This document shows positions 11,801 through 33,178 of a DNA stretch of 64,000 nt, piece by piece (the stretch's first letter is position 1; the number at the start of each line of letters is the position of its first letter). A program made the position numbers and the translations under genes. The DNA comes from Pseudorasbora parva (lineage: Eukaryota > Chordata > Actinopteri > Cypriniformes > Gobionidae): positions 22,708,546-22,772,545 of the forward strand of contig NC_090176.1 of NCBI RefSeq assembly GCF_024679245.1, written 5' to 3'. A model generated the notes under the pieces. It saw only the letters and a program-made list of their open reading frames with translations. It had not been told where the DNA came from and ran no database searches.

Positions 11801-14800
11801 CCGGTGAGTAAAACTGCTTCAAATGTCTGTGCTGTTGCTTATCGTCGCGTGAGTAAACATCAGTAAACGACACGATCGCGTGCTTCGTCATTCAAATGCG
11901 CTAACGGACTCTATTGTTGTTCTATGTACACTAGTCTGATGTGCAAAAACGTTTTGCTTGCTACTGCTAAGGTTTAATCACATACAATAGTCCATAAACC
12001 GAATCATGTCCTCATAAACTGCGAGTAAAGACACAAATGTTGACAAGTCACTAAATACAGTACATACCACAGAGACGGACATCCTGCTGTTGCCGTTTCT
12101 CCTGTTCAATTTATTTCAGCCTCCGAATGATGCTGGATCATTATCTGTGATAGCCATGGGTTTCTCCACGCTTGAGGACGTCACCGCTTTGCGCGCTTGT
12201 CATTCTTTAGCTCCGCCCACACGATACGCCTCCAGGCGATCGATTTTTTTCTGGAAAGACTCGGTACAGCCCATATTTCTTTTATAAATATAATAAAACT
12301 AAAGACTTTTCGGAGATATGAAGGATGCAATACTACTCTATAGGTACTCAAGATTGACATGAGATTGACTGAAACTGAGTGTTTCACCCCCCCTTTAAAA
12401 TAACAAAACTATAGCCAGAATTGTTATCTTGTCATTTTAACTGCAGAGACAACAACAATGTTTTTTATCATCCCGAAAAAGTACATTATTCATTTATTAA
12501 TTATTATTCTTTATTGATTTCTTTTTTGCCTCTTATTGAAGTTTTACTCTATATTGTTCAGTTTATGTGGAGTGGTGCGAGAGAAATGGCGATCAGACAT
12601 TTCGACTGATGAGAAAGTAAAGAAAGCTTTTTATCTGAGCCAGCGCTTTGGAGACCAGGTACTCAAACACACGCTGTCTTTATCATATACTTATACAGTG
12701 ATGGTCACTTAAGCTACGCAGAAAGCACTGTACAATAATCCAAGCTGGAAGTTTACTGATAAAACTAATAACTGCATTACATCAGCTCCTCACGCATTTT
12801 AATGAAATGTGTTTTTGTCTTTGTAGGATTTCTGTGCCACAATCCTGGATGTGCTGACGCCTGATGATGTGCGTGTCCTTGCAGAGAGTGAAGACGAGTT
12901 GAGTCGTAAAGGTGATTTTGAGCGAGTTTTTCCCTCTCATGCTTCCTCCCGGTACCTCCGCTTCTTTGAGCAACCTCGCTACCTCAACATCCTCCTCAAC
13001 CAATGGGAACAGAAATACTGTCTCAGCAGGAGCAAAGGTGTGTGTCTGCATTGCACCGTGCTTTGATCTGTACCTCTGTCTCGGTTTATGTAGCTATCCA
13101 TCTTGACTCTTTCCCTACTTCATTTAGGTATCAATCTACTGAGGGATTTGTGTGAGAAACGGGTGCACCTGGGGAACCTGGCAGATTCTGTTCATCACGT
13201 GAGTACCCCACCGCAGTAGCTGTTTTTTAACAGACTCTTGTAATATGTGACCAGTCACGGAAAGTAGGGACACAAGTCGGTTCTGGGGCATTTTGAGTTA
13301 TTCACAGATTCTGAAAGTGTAGTCTCCAAGCTTACCAACGATGTGTAACACATGGAAATCTGATAATATTTGGAGAAGTTGTGGCCATGCTTTAGAAAAG
13401 TGTCAACGAGAGAAAACAGCCTCTGAAGTTTTGCAGTTCTCACCTGCTGGGAGTGACAATAGGGCTCATTTAGATAAGCCATACCCCCTGTAAAGCTGCA
13501 TGGTTGCTAGTAACGACAGATGCAACGCGAAAAATCGGACCGCATACTACTAATAATAAAGATGATAAAATTACCATCTAAAAGCCCATTATAGAAACAG
13601 GGCTTTTGGACGATTGCACGATTACAATTAAAATGACAGTTAAGAACAATAGGTAGGTATGGGAAGGTCTAAACATGAGATAACGTGTGTGTGTTCTTAG
13701 AATGAACACAAAACGACAAACTTTGGCGTTTCTGGAACACTCCATAAGAAACAGAAAAGTATTCTTGCAAATCTTGTTGCCTCCAATGAAATAAGTCGTT
13801 CGGGCACGCTTTCTGTTTGCCGGGGTCTTCTTAGTGGATGTACTGTGCGTCTGTTTGAAGGGGATAAAGACAGAGAAATGGGTACAGTCCTTAACCGTGG
13901 CTGTAATGTAGGGGTAAGGCACATGTCATTAAGTTTTGACGCATATCGATCAGTGGTTCGAATCCGCCTTTTGCCACGCACTCTAACCGAGAAACACTTA
14001 TTATTATTAATAAACAATTATTAATAAACCGAGAAACACTTATTAATAAATACATGTTAGATGCTTTATTTCCACTAACATTTTTTCAATTCCTTTTGAA
14101 AATAAATGTCTTTCCGATCTGATGTGTGATGGGAAAAGGGAGTAGAGAGAGTGTGGCAAAAGGCCGATTCGATCCTCTGATCGAGTTGCGTCAACTTGAT
14201 GACATGCGTCTTACCACTACACTATAGCCACGGTTACAGATTTGAGCCATTTCTCTGCCTTTATCCCCGTCAAATGTTACTATTGATATAGCCTCTGATT
14301 TCTTACAGTCCAACTCGTCTGACGCCTGTCTGATACATTCTTCCTCTTCTTCATCTTCGCTCAGTTGTAGATTAGGGTATTATCCAGTCTTATTATGCCG
14401 CTTTCATCGTCACTTGGATCATCTCTACAGCCGGCCAGAGCGCTGCATAAATAATTAGCCATACGTCCCTTGGAGGGCGGGGCAATAACAAAAGCCAGTA
14501 TGGAAATACACACAGACAAAACAAGGCGATTTCAACCTCAAAATATACGCTTTTAAATATACAATTATCTCAAACACGGAGAGGCTTTCAGATTCTGCAA
14601 AAAAATCGATAATTACATAATTTGAAAAAAAAAAATGCTTCTTTCTCATTTTTCTCAATAGTAGACTTGTGTCCCTGGTTTCCGTGACGGGTCACATATA
14701 TGGTTACACTATTGAAGAAAAAAAAAACATTTTCCATTACAAACTCATCTCTCGCATTTCTCATGTTCCAGCGGCTGCTCCTCCGTGTGATGTATTGACA

Positions 14801-16748
14801 ACCCTGGTTTAGTTTAAGAAATGTAATTTCGCCAAATATATATATTTTTAAAGCAACCTACTTCAGTGTAGCTAATATGTGACGTTAACATCGCGCTTAA
14901 CACTGAGGATTTGAATTTGTGATGATCGGGTGCGGGTGGATAGTTTGTTTTTAACATGAATCCAGTGACATTAGAACTGATCCACGCATCTCCAGTATGC
15001 CCATCTCTACTCTTGTTCTTATTTCAAGTGTCCTTCCTATCCAATATTTTTCACTTCTTGCAAATGCTTGTAGGTTTAGTTTTAGATTAAATTATGTTTA
15101 CCTTTTTAAAGTAATTTGAAATACATTTTTATATAATATAATATGTCAAGTGTATGCATTCAAAATGTTTAGTTTCACAGTTATTAATGTATGCAATTTC
15201 AGCAATAAAACATTTTTTTTCTAAAAAGAAAATAAATTAGGTGTTAATTTTAAAATGCCTGTCTTATTTTCACTATATACAGGTCCTTCTCAAAAAATTT
15301 GCATATTGTGATAGTTCATTATTTTCCGTAATGTAATGATAAAAAATAAACTTTCATATATTTTAGATTCATTACACACCAACTGAAATATTTCAGGTCT
15401 TTCATTGTTTTAATACTGATGATTTTGGCATACAGCTCATGAAAAAACATCGACTAGAGCAGGACGTCTGTATGTGGTACAAGTTATACACTAACTATAT
15501 AATATGCTTAGCGGCTTGTGTTATTTACATATTTATACTTGAATTATATCGTCATATTTTTGTCTTTGAAGGTGTACATGTGGGAAGTGCAGTTGTGCAC
15601 GTGTGTTTGTGTGTTTACGCGTGGTTTGTGTAGACAGTAAGCGGACTAAAAAAAAACACAGACATTTGAAGCAGTCTCACTTACCCTTCTAACGTTGGGA
15701 CTGCTCCATACTTCAGCATTAGGCGATTGGGAAAATCCGGCGTCGAGCTGGGCCTTGTTTATGAAACAGTCGGCACCGAAATGCAGCGAACAGATATAAA
15801 CATTCGCGCAACTCAGTTGCTGATCCGGAAAAGCAAATTACATCCACTGTTGCCTTAACGCGGGGTTTTGGGGAATCTGTGCAGGACTGTCTTGGTCTGG
15901 CAACCAAAAACGCACTTTTTTTGGTGACATTGTTATGTGCACATCACCTTTCCAGCATCCTACAAGACAGCGATTTGATGGGCGTAGCCTGTTACTTTCG
16001 CTCTCTCCCTCTCTCTCTCTCTCTCACGCACTTCCGGTAGAATTGTCCGTAAGGCCCATACAAGGAAATTCCGCCCCCATTAACGTCAAAGGGGACGCAT
16101 GATCTCAAAAAACTTGCCGAAACTTATGACTAACCGGAAGTAGTATTTTTGACAAAGAAATACTCCCATCAAACGTCCACCTTAACTTTTGAAACTTTGT
16201 CTATGTTTAGTATGGGATTCCAAGTCTTTAACAGTGTAAAAAGATCAGTATGCATGAAACAGCATTTCACCCCCCCTTTAATCGATTAATTAAGTGCTAG
16301 ATTAATCGATTACAAAAAGTATCAATAGCTGCAGCCCTAGGTCATTGCTTGAGTGAACTCTGTTGAAGTTAATAAAATCAATTAATTGAGTTAATATGTT
16401 TTTTTTATACATGTGCTTGTATTCATAGTGGTCTTCCAAGTCATATCATGGACATAGACCTAAGCTGACTAGGTCTAGGTATGTACAAACACCAACAACC
16501 ATCCCTCACTGACAGCTTGCATCTGACCTTATTCTCATTCTTATGTAATATCGCTTTCTCTGTTTCTTAGTGTGCTGGTCAGTCAGAGATCTGATGCTGA
16601 AGATGAGGACTTGTCGGATCGTGAGGTTCAGTCAGTCACCATGAGTCTTCCAGACATGAGTTTGCAGAGTACTGTTAGCCTGACCCCCAGTCCCACCTCC
16701 AGCTCCAGCCTGGTCAGTGACAGCCTGCCTTCTCATGATGACCTTTGA
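2826..16748 (+). CDS. ttll4: Tubulin polyglutamylase TTLL4, 3' part (14 exons, C-terminal ~582 aa)
   Basis: TTLL4 is an ATP-grasp ligase of the tubulin tyrosine ligase-like family. It adds glutamate side chains to tubulin tails and, from known biology, to nucleosome assembly proteins. Exons read here: 2826-2944, 3123-3233, 5658-5734, 5839-6033, 6116-6198, 6285-6413, 6509-6631, 6807-6905, 6988-7122, 7535-7672, 12562-12658, 12827-13037, 13128-13198 and 16587-16748. All have AG/GT borders and matching phase. The core motifs appear in order: 'SHDWLGCWGHHMK', 'LNHFPGSFQIGRKDRLW', the ATP-binding 'KWIVKPPASARGIGIQ', 'KFDLRIYVYVTSYDPLR', 'FMHLTNYSVNKKN', and 'SCHELFGFDIMLDENLKPW' followed by 'VLEVNISP', which carries metal and ATP ligands. 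The C-terminal 'LDVLTPDDVRVL...FEQPRYLNIL' block is TTLL4-type. The tail is serine-rich and ends SLPSHDDL. The first exon begins one base into a codon, so the gene continues to the left. The last acceptor is uncertain: the better-looking AG at 16569-16570 puts a stop eight codons into the exon, whereas the AG at 16585-16586 keeps the frame. Confidence 0.93.
4094..5259. mobile_element. hAT-type non-autonomous transposon with perfect 8-bp target duplication
   Basis: The element starts TAGTGTTGTCA and ends TGACAACACTA, so its termini are inverted repeats. It is flanked on both sides by the same 8 bases, TACCGTAC (4086-4093 and 5260-5267). An 8-bp duplication is the hallmark of hAT transposition. 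The termini are followed by runs of ATCGAT-type sequence. No transposase-like reading frame is visible inside, so it is a non-autonomous copy. It lies in the ttll4 intron between 3233 and 5658. Confidence 0.88.
8073..8589. mobile_element. hAT-like MITE, copy 1
   Basis: It begins TAGCCTGACAAGCC and ends CTAGGCTA. It is flanked by the duplicated CTGTTGTAT (8064-8072 and 8590-8598; 8 or 9 bases, depending on one ambiguous end base). A second copy of the same family lies at 31355-31839. There is no coding capacity. The family name is not known to me. Confidence 0.8.
9345..10660 (+). mobile_element. hAT transposon copy with perfect 8-bp target duplication
   Basis: The termini are CAGGGATGGAAATTA and its inverted match TTAATTTCCATCCCTG. 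The flanks repeat GTGTATTG exactly (9337-9344 and 10661-10668). The subterminal regions hold several inverted 'gtggctggt / accagccac' motifs, typical binding-site clusters of hAT ends. Most transposase is missing, but one zinc-finger exon remains at about 10240-10374. This is an internally deleted derivative of an autonomous hAT element. Confidence 0.88.
10174..10374 (+). pseudogene. hAT transposase fragment: N-terminal zinc-finger exon
   Basis: The open frame reads '...FCLVCRQHASEDAKTN' and then '...LKLEAIKDHESSKCHIQ'. It keeps a C-x2-C pair and a later H-x4-C-H, the layout of the TTF/BED-like zinc finger at the N-terminus of hAT transposases of the KIAA1586/C17orf113 type. A splice donor-like 'CAG|GTAAAA' follows at 10374. 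The catalytic RNase-H-like domain and dimerisation region are absent from the element. Only this remnant is supported; no function for the host is implied. Confidence 0.6.
10766..10974. mobile_element. Small MITE (~210 bp) with TTTATACTCAA ends
   Basis: The sequence begins TTTATACTCAATGC and ends GCGTTGAGTATAAA, an inverted repeat of about 14 bases with one mismatch. The interior is CpG-rich compared with its AT-rich surroundings. No coding frame of interest. The exact ends and target duplication were not resolved. Confidence 0.6.
11239..12394 (+). mobile_element. TTAA-flanked element, copy 1 (piggyBac-like MITE)
   Basis: The element starts AGGGGGTGTGAAATGCTG and ends TTTCACCCCCCCT. TTAA lies on each side (11235-11238 and 12395-12398). 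A TTAA target is characteristic of piggyBac elements, so the class is inferred. The interior is CpG-rich, unlike the host intron, and has no transposase. A related, inverted and truncated copy lies at about 15447-16281. Confidence 0.65.
13897..13977 (+). ncRNA. tRNA-like sequence in left arm of fold-back element
   Basis: GTGGC at the start pairs with GCCAC at the end, as in an acceptor stem. An A-box-like stretch 'TGTAATGTAGGGGTAAGG' is followed about 40 bases later by 'GGTTCGAATCC', a perfect B-box/T-arm match. The anticodon arm is poor, so I do not assign an amino acid. It is probably a tRNA-derived relic and not a working tRNA gene. A related copy faces it in the other arm. Confidence 0.5.
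14153..14231 (-). ncRNA. tRNA-like sequence in right arm of fold-back element
   Basis: Read on the minus strand it starts GTGGCTATAGTGTAGTGGT, a good A-box form, and ends with TTTTGCCAC, which pairs with the start. The B-box is 'GGATCGAATCG', slightly decayed. It is inverted relative to the copy at 13897 and about 80% alike by eye, so the two would pair in a hairpin. Likely a tRNA-derived relic. Confidence 0.45.
15279..15446. repeat. Solo terminal repeat of the 58179-59745 Tc1-like family
   Basis: It begins TACAGGTCCTTCT and runs through 'tgatgattttggcatacagctcatgaaaa', almost base for base like the left end of the transposon at 58179. No transposase or opposite end follows. It is therefore a single left end, left by deletion or by truncation before the neighbouring insertion. 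Confidence 0.8.
15447..16281 (-). mobile_element. TTAA-flanked element, copy 2, inverted and truncated
   Basis: The right end 'gcatgaaacagcatttcaccccccctttaa' is the inverted form of the left end of the element at 11239. Blocks such as 'agactttgaaactttgtctatgtttag' and 'catttgaagcagt' also match it on the opposite strand. The outer end is missing, so the left limit is approximate. The copy sits inside the broken hAT-type element. Confidence 0.55.
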
Positions 16749-17160
16749 GTTCAACCCCCAAAACCATGAACATTCAGAGCTTCTAAACTGTGTGTATATG
16801 TAACATCTCAGCTGGCACTCCTAGCATAGCTCTTAGAGTTGTGCAGTTCTGCATTTGGGGGGAGAAAACACTGGAAAGCAGACTAAATAAATAACTGGTC
16901 AAATGGATGAGTGTTAATAGCAGTATTTTGATGCTGGAACACACAGGTTAACATACACAGTGCATCTGTGTGGCAGGAAGAAAGAGCTCTTCCTTTTTGG
17001 AGTTTTGATTGTGATTCCATGTGAGCCTATAGATAATTTGGCTTTGTTTACATCAAAGGTTTATGTATAGTACAGTCATCTTTTGGGCAGATAATTTGAA
17101 ATGTGTGGGATGAAATAAGTTTGGAAAAGAGATCTTACTGTAAAAATAAAAATAACTCTT
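16749..17160 (+). other. ttll4: ttll4 3' untranslated region (inferred)
   Basis: This unique-looking sequence follows the TGA of ttll4. AATAAA hexamers occur at 16886-16891 and 17145-17150; either could direct polyadenylation. The true cleavage site cannot be read from sequence alone. A different repeat ('ggggtgtaatgatacac') begins near 17400, beyond the likely end. Confidence 0.45.
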
Positions 17161-17595
17161 GTCTTCTAATGACATTTGCATGCCTGGCTGAAGGGAGACA
17201 AAATGCTCAGGTTAGGGTTTTTAAATTAAAATTGCTATTCGAAATATGACTGTTTAATTCTTTCATAACCATTTTTATTGGATCCTCAAAAGTGAGTTTA
17301 ATATTAACAGTGATCTGTGGATCTTAATCACACTTGTGCTTGTGGTTATTTTGAGCATATCACAACTGTTTTATGCAACACCAGCTTGGCTGACCGGGAG
17401 GGGTGTAATGATACACTCATGTCGTGATTCAATACAATTCACAATACTAAACTCACAATACAACAATGCCATCGTGATATTTTAAGCCAAATGAAGAGAG
17501 GCTTTTTTTAATTATTACTACTTATTATTAAAATATTGTTATTATTATTATTATTATTAGGACCCACAAATATTATACTATACATTATATTCAAC

Positions 17596-17915
<320 letters not shown>

Positions 17916-18689
17916 TCAGTAGTTAAATGTAGTACTTTACTACAAGTGGAAACAAGCTTCCTTAGTCATAATGTGTGATTAAGAGCTCATATTAAAAACT
18001 GATTTTATAGTTAAGTCATGGCAATAACCTATACATCTTTTAAAGACTTGGAGAGCAATATATTACTTTAAGGCATGATCGTCGTCTTTTATTCTCGCTG
18101 TAGTAAAATGAAAATGTCCTGGAAAATGATCAAACGAGTGGGAACCCTGTAAATTTCTTTTATTCCCAGATTCCCTTTAGTATGCGTATAATTACTATTG
18201 AGCACTTACAATGTGTATAATAATAGGTACAGTGTTCTCAGCCAGGGGTCTGGGAGCCTCAACAAACCATATTTGGTTAAGTTTTTCTTTCCTTTAAATG
18301 GCATTTTCTATGGTCTTGGGAAATCCTGGATAAATGAGTTAGCCTAAATTTAAGTGTTATTTCTTGACCTGGAATTTTTTTTTAATTCATTAAAAAGGGT
18401 AGAAAAAAACCTTAAATACAACAAGTAAATGTTCGTAATGAAAGAATGCATTTTCCAAACCATTTCTTCACTTTTTCCAGATGCTCTTACACCTATAATG
18501 ATTTATGTTTATATTTTATTTTGAGTTAGGACAAGACATTCATACACCATTTTGTCACATCATATTCTTAAACACAAACATAGATCTGGAACATGTAGAT
18601 CAAGTGTGGGATTACCGTGAAGATGAAAGTTAGTTGTTTTAATGAGTGAGAAATATTAACCACCTGTTGTAAAAACAAACACTGCTAGT

Positions 18690-20570
18690 TACATATGGTA
18701 CTGTGGTTCTGTGAATTCGAGGTGACCACCAGAGGCGGTGCTAAGCACAGATAGGTTATGAAAATATAACAACGAAGTCCCGTCATCAGGTAGACCAAGC
18801 TGCAAGGATTTAAACCGCAGTAGCTCAGTGCCCAGCCTTGGGATGCTTGCTTGCGCATTCAGAATGACAAAGAACTCTGGCGGGAATCTGAAATTCGCAG
18901 AACCATTAGGTTTAATTCCTAAGCTCTAGTGGATGACACAGTCATGAGGAATGCCTCCCACCTGTCCGTGACATCCAATGGTTCAAATTGTAATGCACAA
19001 AAGAATTTGAGTATAAGTACTAGTCCCACACAGGAAAAGGAGTAAAGCAAACAGGCTTTAAATTTTTTGTAAAGGTTATGAGATACCAAAGAGGACCATC
19101 AACTGGAGCATGATCAGCAGATATGGTGGCAACACACTTTTAAGGTAGGAACTGCTTTGTCTTCTAATAGATGTTGTAAGAAACTCCTTTCTTTCAGCAC
19201 AGTATACTATTAATTCCTTGATCCTCACACCAAGAAGAGAACTTAAAGTGTGCTGCTTAAAGTGTCTGCCACAGCTTAAAGTGTGCTGAAGTAACCCGGC
19301 ATTAGAAATGGTGTTGATTTTATTGCTGATTCAAAATCACAGTAACAGTGAACTGGACCCAGTTGCCAGACACAATGCTGAAGATGAGCCGGATCCCGAT
19401 GCCAAACGCACTTATTCAGCTGAGTGAGGTTACTGCTGAGATTGTTTCTGATGAGATGTTGACATAGTTGCCCCAGCAAAAGATTCAGTAGAAGAGGAAA
19501 CCATGGCTTGGCTGGCCATTGAGGTGCTACTAAATGTACCCTGTGTTTCAACAGGAATGTTTGGTGTAAAGTCTCCCATAGCACTGGAAATGGATAGAAT
19601 GCATTCTGTCCCAGTAGGCTGGACTTCTCAGACCTGATGCAAACAGGTCCACTTCTGCCTCGCCGACACACTGCCAAATCAACTGCACTATATCTGGGTG
19701 AAGCCTCCATTACCCCAGATGTAGCAGATCCCTGGACAGAGCATCTATGACTTGATTGTCCGTTCCTGGAAATTAAACCACACTTATTGAAGCCAGTTCA
19801 CATTTGATGGCCCTAATGTGGCATTACAGGCAAGAAGCAGCAGGCAGGTCGTCTCTTAGTGATTCTTCATGCAGTACCACCAATGCTGCAATGGATTCAG
19901 CCTCGGCCATTGAAGCTTGACTATGGGCTGTCTTTGACTTCCTGATAGGCACATTGGAACCTTTAAGTACACTGGAGAATTCAGTCATGCAGTGCTCTCA
20001 TGGTGGCATCGTAAACACATTTGCCCAAATGTGCCGCCACCACCTATAGAACTCATTATGTCATCTGGGGAGGCTGGACCTACTCCTGATGAATGCCACC
20101 TACAGCAGGCAGGATGGAGAAAACATCTTGAGGGGGGCTTACATGGGATGCACTCATAGAAAGGGCATCCAAATCCATAGTACGTGGAAGTTAGTCATCC
20201 TTATCCACTGGTGTAGGCATTGCTGATACTGGGATTGTAAATATTGAAGGCGGTGTTTTACTCTTTGTCGCTGCTGACGCACAACACTAATGAACATGCA
20301 GTTGGGGTCTAATTCAGCAAGGCAAATTGGTATCATACAGTGGACATGCAGATCAGTCAAAGTATCTTTTAGTTGTTGAATCACTAAACACTTAGGGCAG
20401 CAATCGTGTTCATCATCAAAAAAAAAGAAGCATATTTGCGAACCATTTGCAACTTGAAGGAAAGCTGGAGATGAGAGAGGCATGAACCATGAATCTGTCA
20501 ATAACATGCCTGTGTTAGTCCTGTATGATCTCAAAAAGTGAGAACATCTGAATCACAATTGATCAAAAAC
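18690..20570 (-). mobile_element. Decayed DIRS-like tyrosine-recombinase retroelement, minus strand
   Basis: Two minus-strand remnants in the expected order mark this region. At 20154-20534 a frame contains 'DEHDCCPKCLVIQQLKDTLTD' (conserved Cys pattern), like the ORF1 protein of fish DIRS-type elements. At 19276-19710 frames contain 'AEVDLFAS' and, shifted by a frame, 'HLVAPQWPAKPWFPLLLNL', like the RNase H part of DIRS-type polymerases. Frames shift and stop repeatedly, and I found no recombinase domain. The element class is inferred from these motifs only. Confidence 0.45.
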
Positions 20571-21909
20571 AGGCCTTCGGGTGGCACCTTGTGACAACCT
20601 TGATGACAGTGATTGTGCAACAAAATCAAGTGATACAGTATTAGGTTTGTAAGGATGTAGCATTGTGCCACTGTACATCTGACTGATTGCACCTTATATT
20701 ATCTATGCATCATCTTTATTCTTTTTATAACTGTTTTAGTTTACCTTTGTTCTTGTCTTTGGTTATTGTTATTTTATCTATATATATCCAACTGTATTTT
20801 TCTATTTCTTATGCATCTGTTGATTATTATTTTTGGTTAGGGCTGTCTGATTGGAAAAGGAGAGCAGTGTGCTTCAGTCCATTGTGCTTGTGGTAGCAGA
20901 CAGTGCAAAGAAGCGGACTCAAGTAAGGGCAGGCCCTGCAAGGCATGGGTGACTTCTCCTACAGGAGCTCTTCCTCGACCGACTTGTAAGGTCCAGGAGA
21001 CATTGCAAACATGCGCCATCTCGGATAGGGGGACCCGAATTTAGAATAAGACGCAAAGGGATCTATTTCTCACCATTTTTTATTTATTTATTTATTTAGT
21101 TTCTCTTTACAACTTATTTACTAGTCCTTGTTTTTATTTGAACTCTTACACATGGTATTCTCATTTCTAATGCATATGCTATCACTATTTGAATTAATAT
21201 CTATGTAAAGCACTTTGAATTGCCATTGGGTATGAAATCTGCTATAAAAATTAACTTGCTTTGCCTTGCAAACCACATTAAGAAGTTACATAGTGTAGCT
21301 TTAATGATAAATATTTTTTAAAACTCCGTTCCATTTTTATTGCCTGGAAATGTATAAAAACACTACAGTAATGAGTTATGAAAGACTCAAAACTGGCCTT
21401 CATAATTACTGTCTACAAATGTATCCAGTGACAATGACACCGCTCGGTGGCCCAATGTAGTCTCGGAGAATGAAATTATGAACTCAAGGTGTAAAGGCAC
21501 ATACTGTGATCATTGTTTCAGTTGTCCTTAATGTCAACAGTATGCTTTTAGCTGATTGATCTTCCATTTAACATGACTTAATAAGTTAGCAAGTCATAAA
21601 TGTCTTAAATTCCCATGAGATTTTGTAATGGGTCAGGTTGAGTCATCTTATACATGATTTGTATGAGGTCCTGATTGTGTTGTCTATTACGGGCTGTTGT
21701 GAATACACAGCCACTCACAGTTGCAACATTTGTGACTCTCTCTATCTCCCACCCCCCGTCTCACGTTCAGCCCTCTGCGTGCCTGGGCCAGCTTTCTCTC
21801 CTGATTTAGCTTGTGCTCAGCGCGCAGCAACGGGAGTACAGCTGAAGTATGCTCCGGTCAGGCCAGCTCAAATACTGAAAACGTTTGTCTCGCAGTGGGA
21901 CCCCAGAAC
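20571..21909. other. ttll4-prkag3 spacer with probable LINE or SINE tail and prkag3 leader
   Basis: Near 21200-21258 the text 'gtaaagcactttgaattgcc...cttgctttgccttg' resembles the shared 3' tail of teleost LINE/SINE repeats. From about 21700 to 21909 the sequence is less AT-rich and runs directly into the prkag3 start codon, so the 5' untranslated region and promoter are probably here. No TATA box could be assigned with confidence. Confidence 0.4.
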
Positions 21910-32739
<10,830 letters not shown>

Positions 32740-32861
32740 CGCCAGTGGAGGGCTCCCTCTCCACCATCATCCTCATTTCCTATTCTCTCATACCAGGTAG
32801 GCAGACTGTCTTCTTTCCTTGTGGTGCTGTATTTCTCTCTTCATCTTTCAGATAAACATCC

Positions 32862-33178
32862 TATAATAATAATAATAATAAATGTATTTATAATGCACTT
32901 TATATTAAACAAAATCTCAAAGTGCTACAGAATTAAAAACAATCAACAACAATAAATAAATAAGTAAATGAATAAACTAAAATAAATAAAAACTGAAAAA
33001 AATAAAATAAAGAAGTAACAATTCAATTAAAAGCTCTGCTAAAAAGTGGGTTTTAAGGTGGGTTTTAAGAAAAAGTGGAGTCCGCAGGTGGTCAGGGAGA
33101 GCATTCCACAGACTGGGGGCTGCAGAGCAGAAGGTGGTATCAAATGGTACCAAAGCTGTCACTACCCTAACGAAGGGT
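32862..33178 (-). repeat. LINE 3' end (L2/Rex-like), minus strand
   Basis: The minus strand reads 'FDTTFCSAAPSLWNALPDHL' followed by 'RTPLFLKTHLKTHFL', the conserved C-terminal tail of teleost L2/Rex-type reverse transcriptase proteins ('APxLWNxLP...LKTHLF'). The (ATA)n/(AATA)n run at 32866-33000 is the expected 3' tail for that strand. Only the last ~300 bases of the element are present, the usual 5' truncation. It starts about 120 bases after the prkag3 stop codon. Confidence 0.75.

Larger units (their letters stand above)
7673..12561. other. ttll4 intron packed with nested transposons
   Basis: This 4.9-kb intron separates the exon ending the ATP-grasp core from the TTLL4 C-terminal block. 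Almost all of it can be assigned to mobile elements listed separately: a hAT-type MITE at 8073, an outer inverted-repeat element at about 8806-11126, a hAT copy at 9345-10660 inside it, a small MITE at 10766-10974, and a TTAA-flanked element at 11239-12394. I see no additional exon here. Confidence 0.7.
13244..14698. mobile_element. Fold-back transposon with TATGTGACC ends and paired tRNA-like sequences
   Basis: The ends TATGTGACCAGTCACGGAAA and TTTCCGTGACGGGTCACATA are inverted repeats that extend further inward ('gggacacaag' against 'cttgtgtccc'). Internal arms are also inverted to each other: 'ggggataaagacagagaaatgg' near 13860 pairs with 'ccatttctctgcctttatcccc' near 14250. The whole unit could form a long hairpin. 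Each arm carries a tRNA-like segment, listed separately. It lies in the last ttll4 intron. The family is not known to me. Confidence 0.75.
14748..16339. mobile_element. hAT-type element (relative of 55079-56457) broken by two insertions
   Basis: From about 14748 to 15275 the sequence matches the internal part of the element at 55079-56457 (shared 'gcggctgctcctcc...gtgtgatgtattg' and 'gtgtagctaatatgtgacg' segments). The right end GATTAATCGATT...GCAGCCCTA at 16282-16339 is the same family terminus. Between them lie a lone Tc1-like terminal repeat (15279-15446) and a TTAA-type copy. The left terminus was not found. Confidence 0.6.

Noticed and set aside
19276..19710. 144-residue minus-strand frame as a separate gene
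   Set aside because: Its motifs are those of a retroelement RNase H region and the true coding shifts frame within it, so it is a relic and not a host gene.
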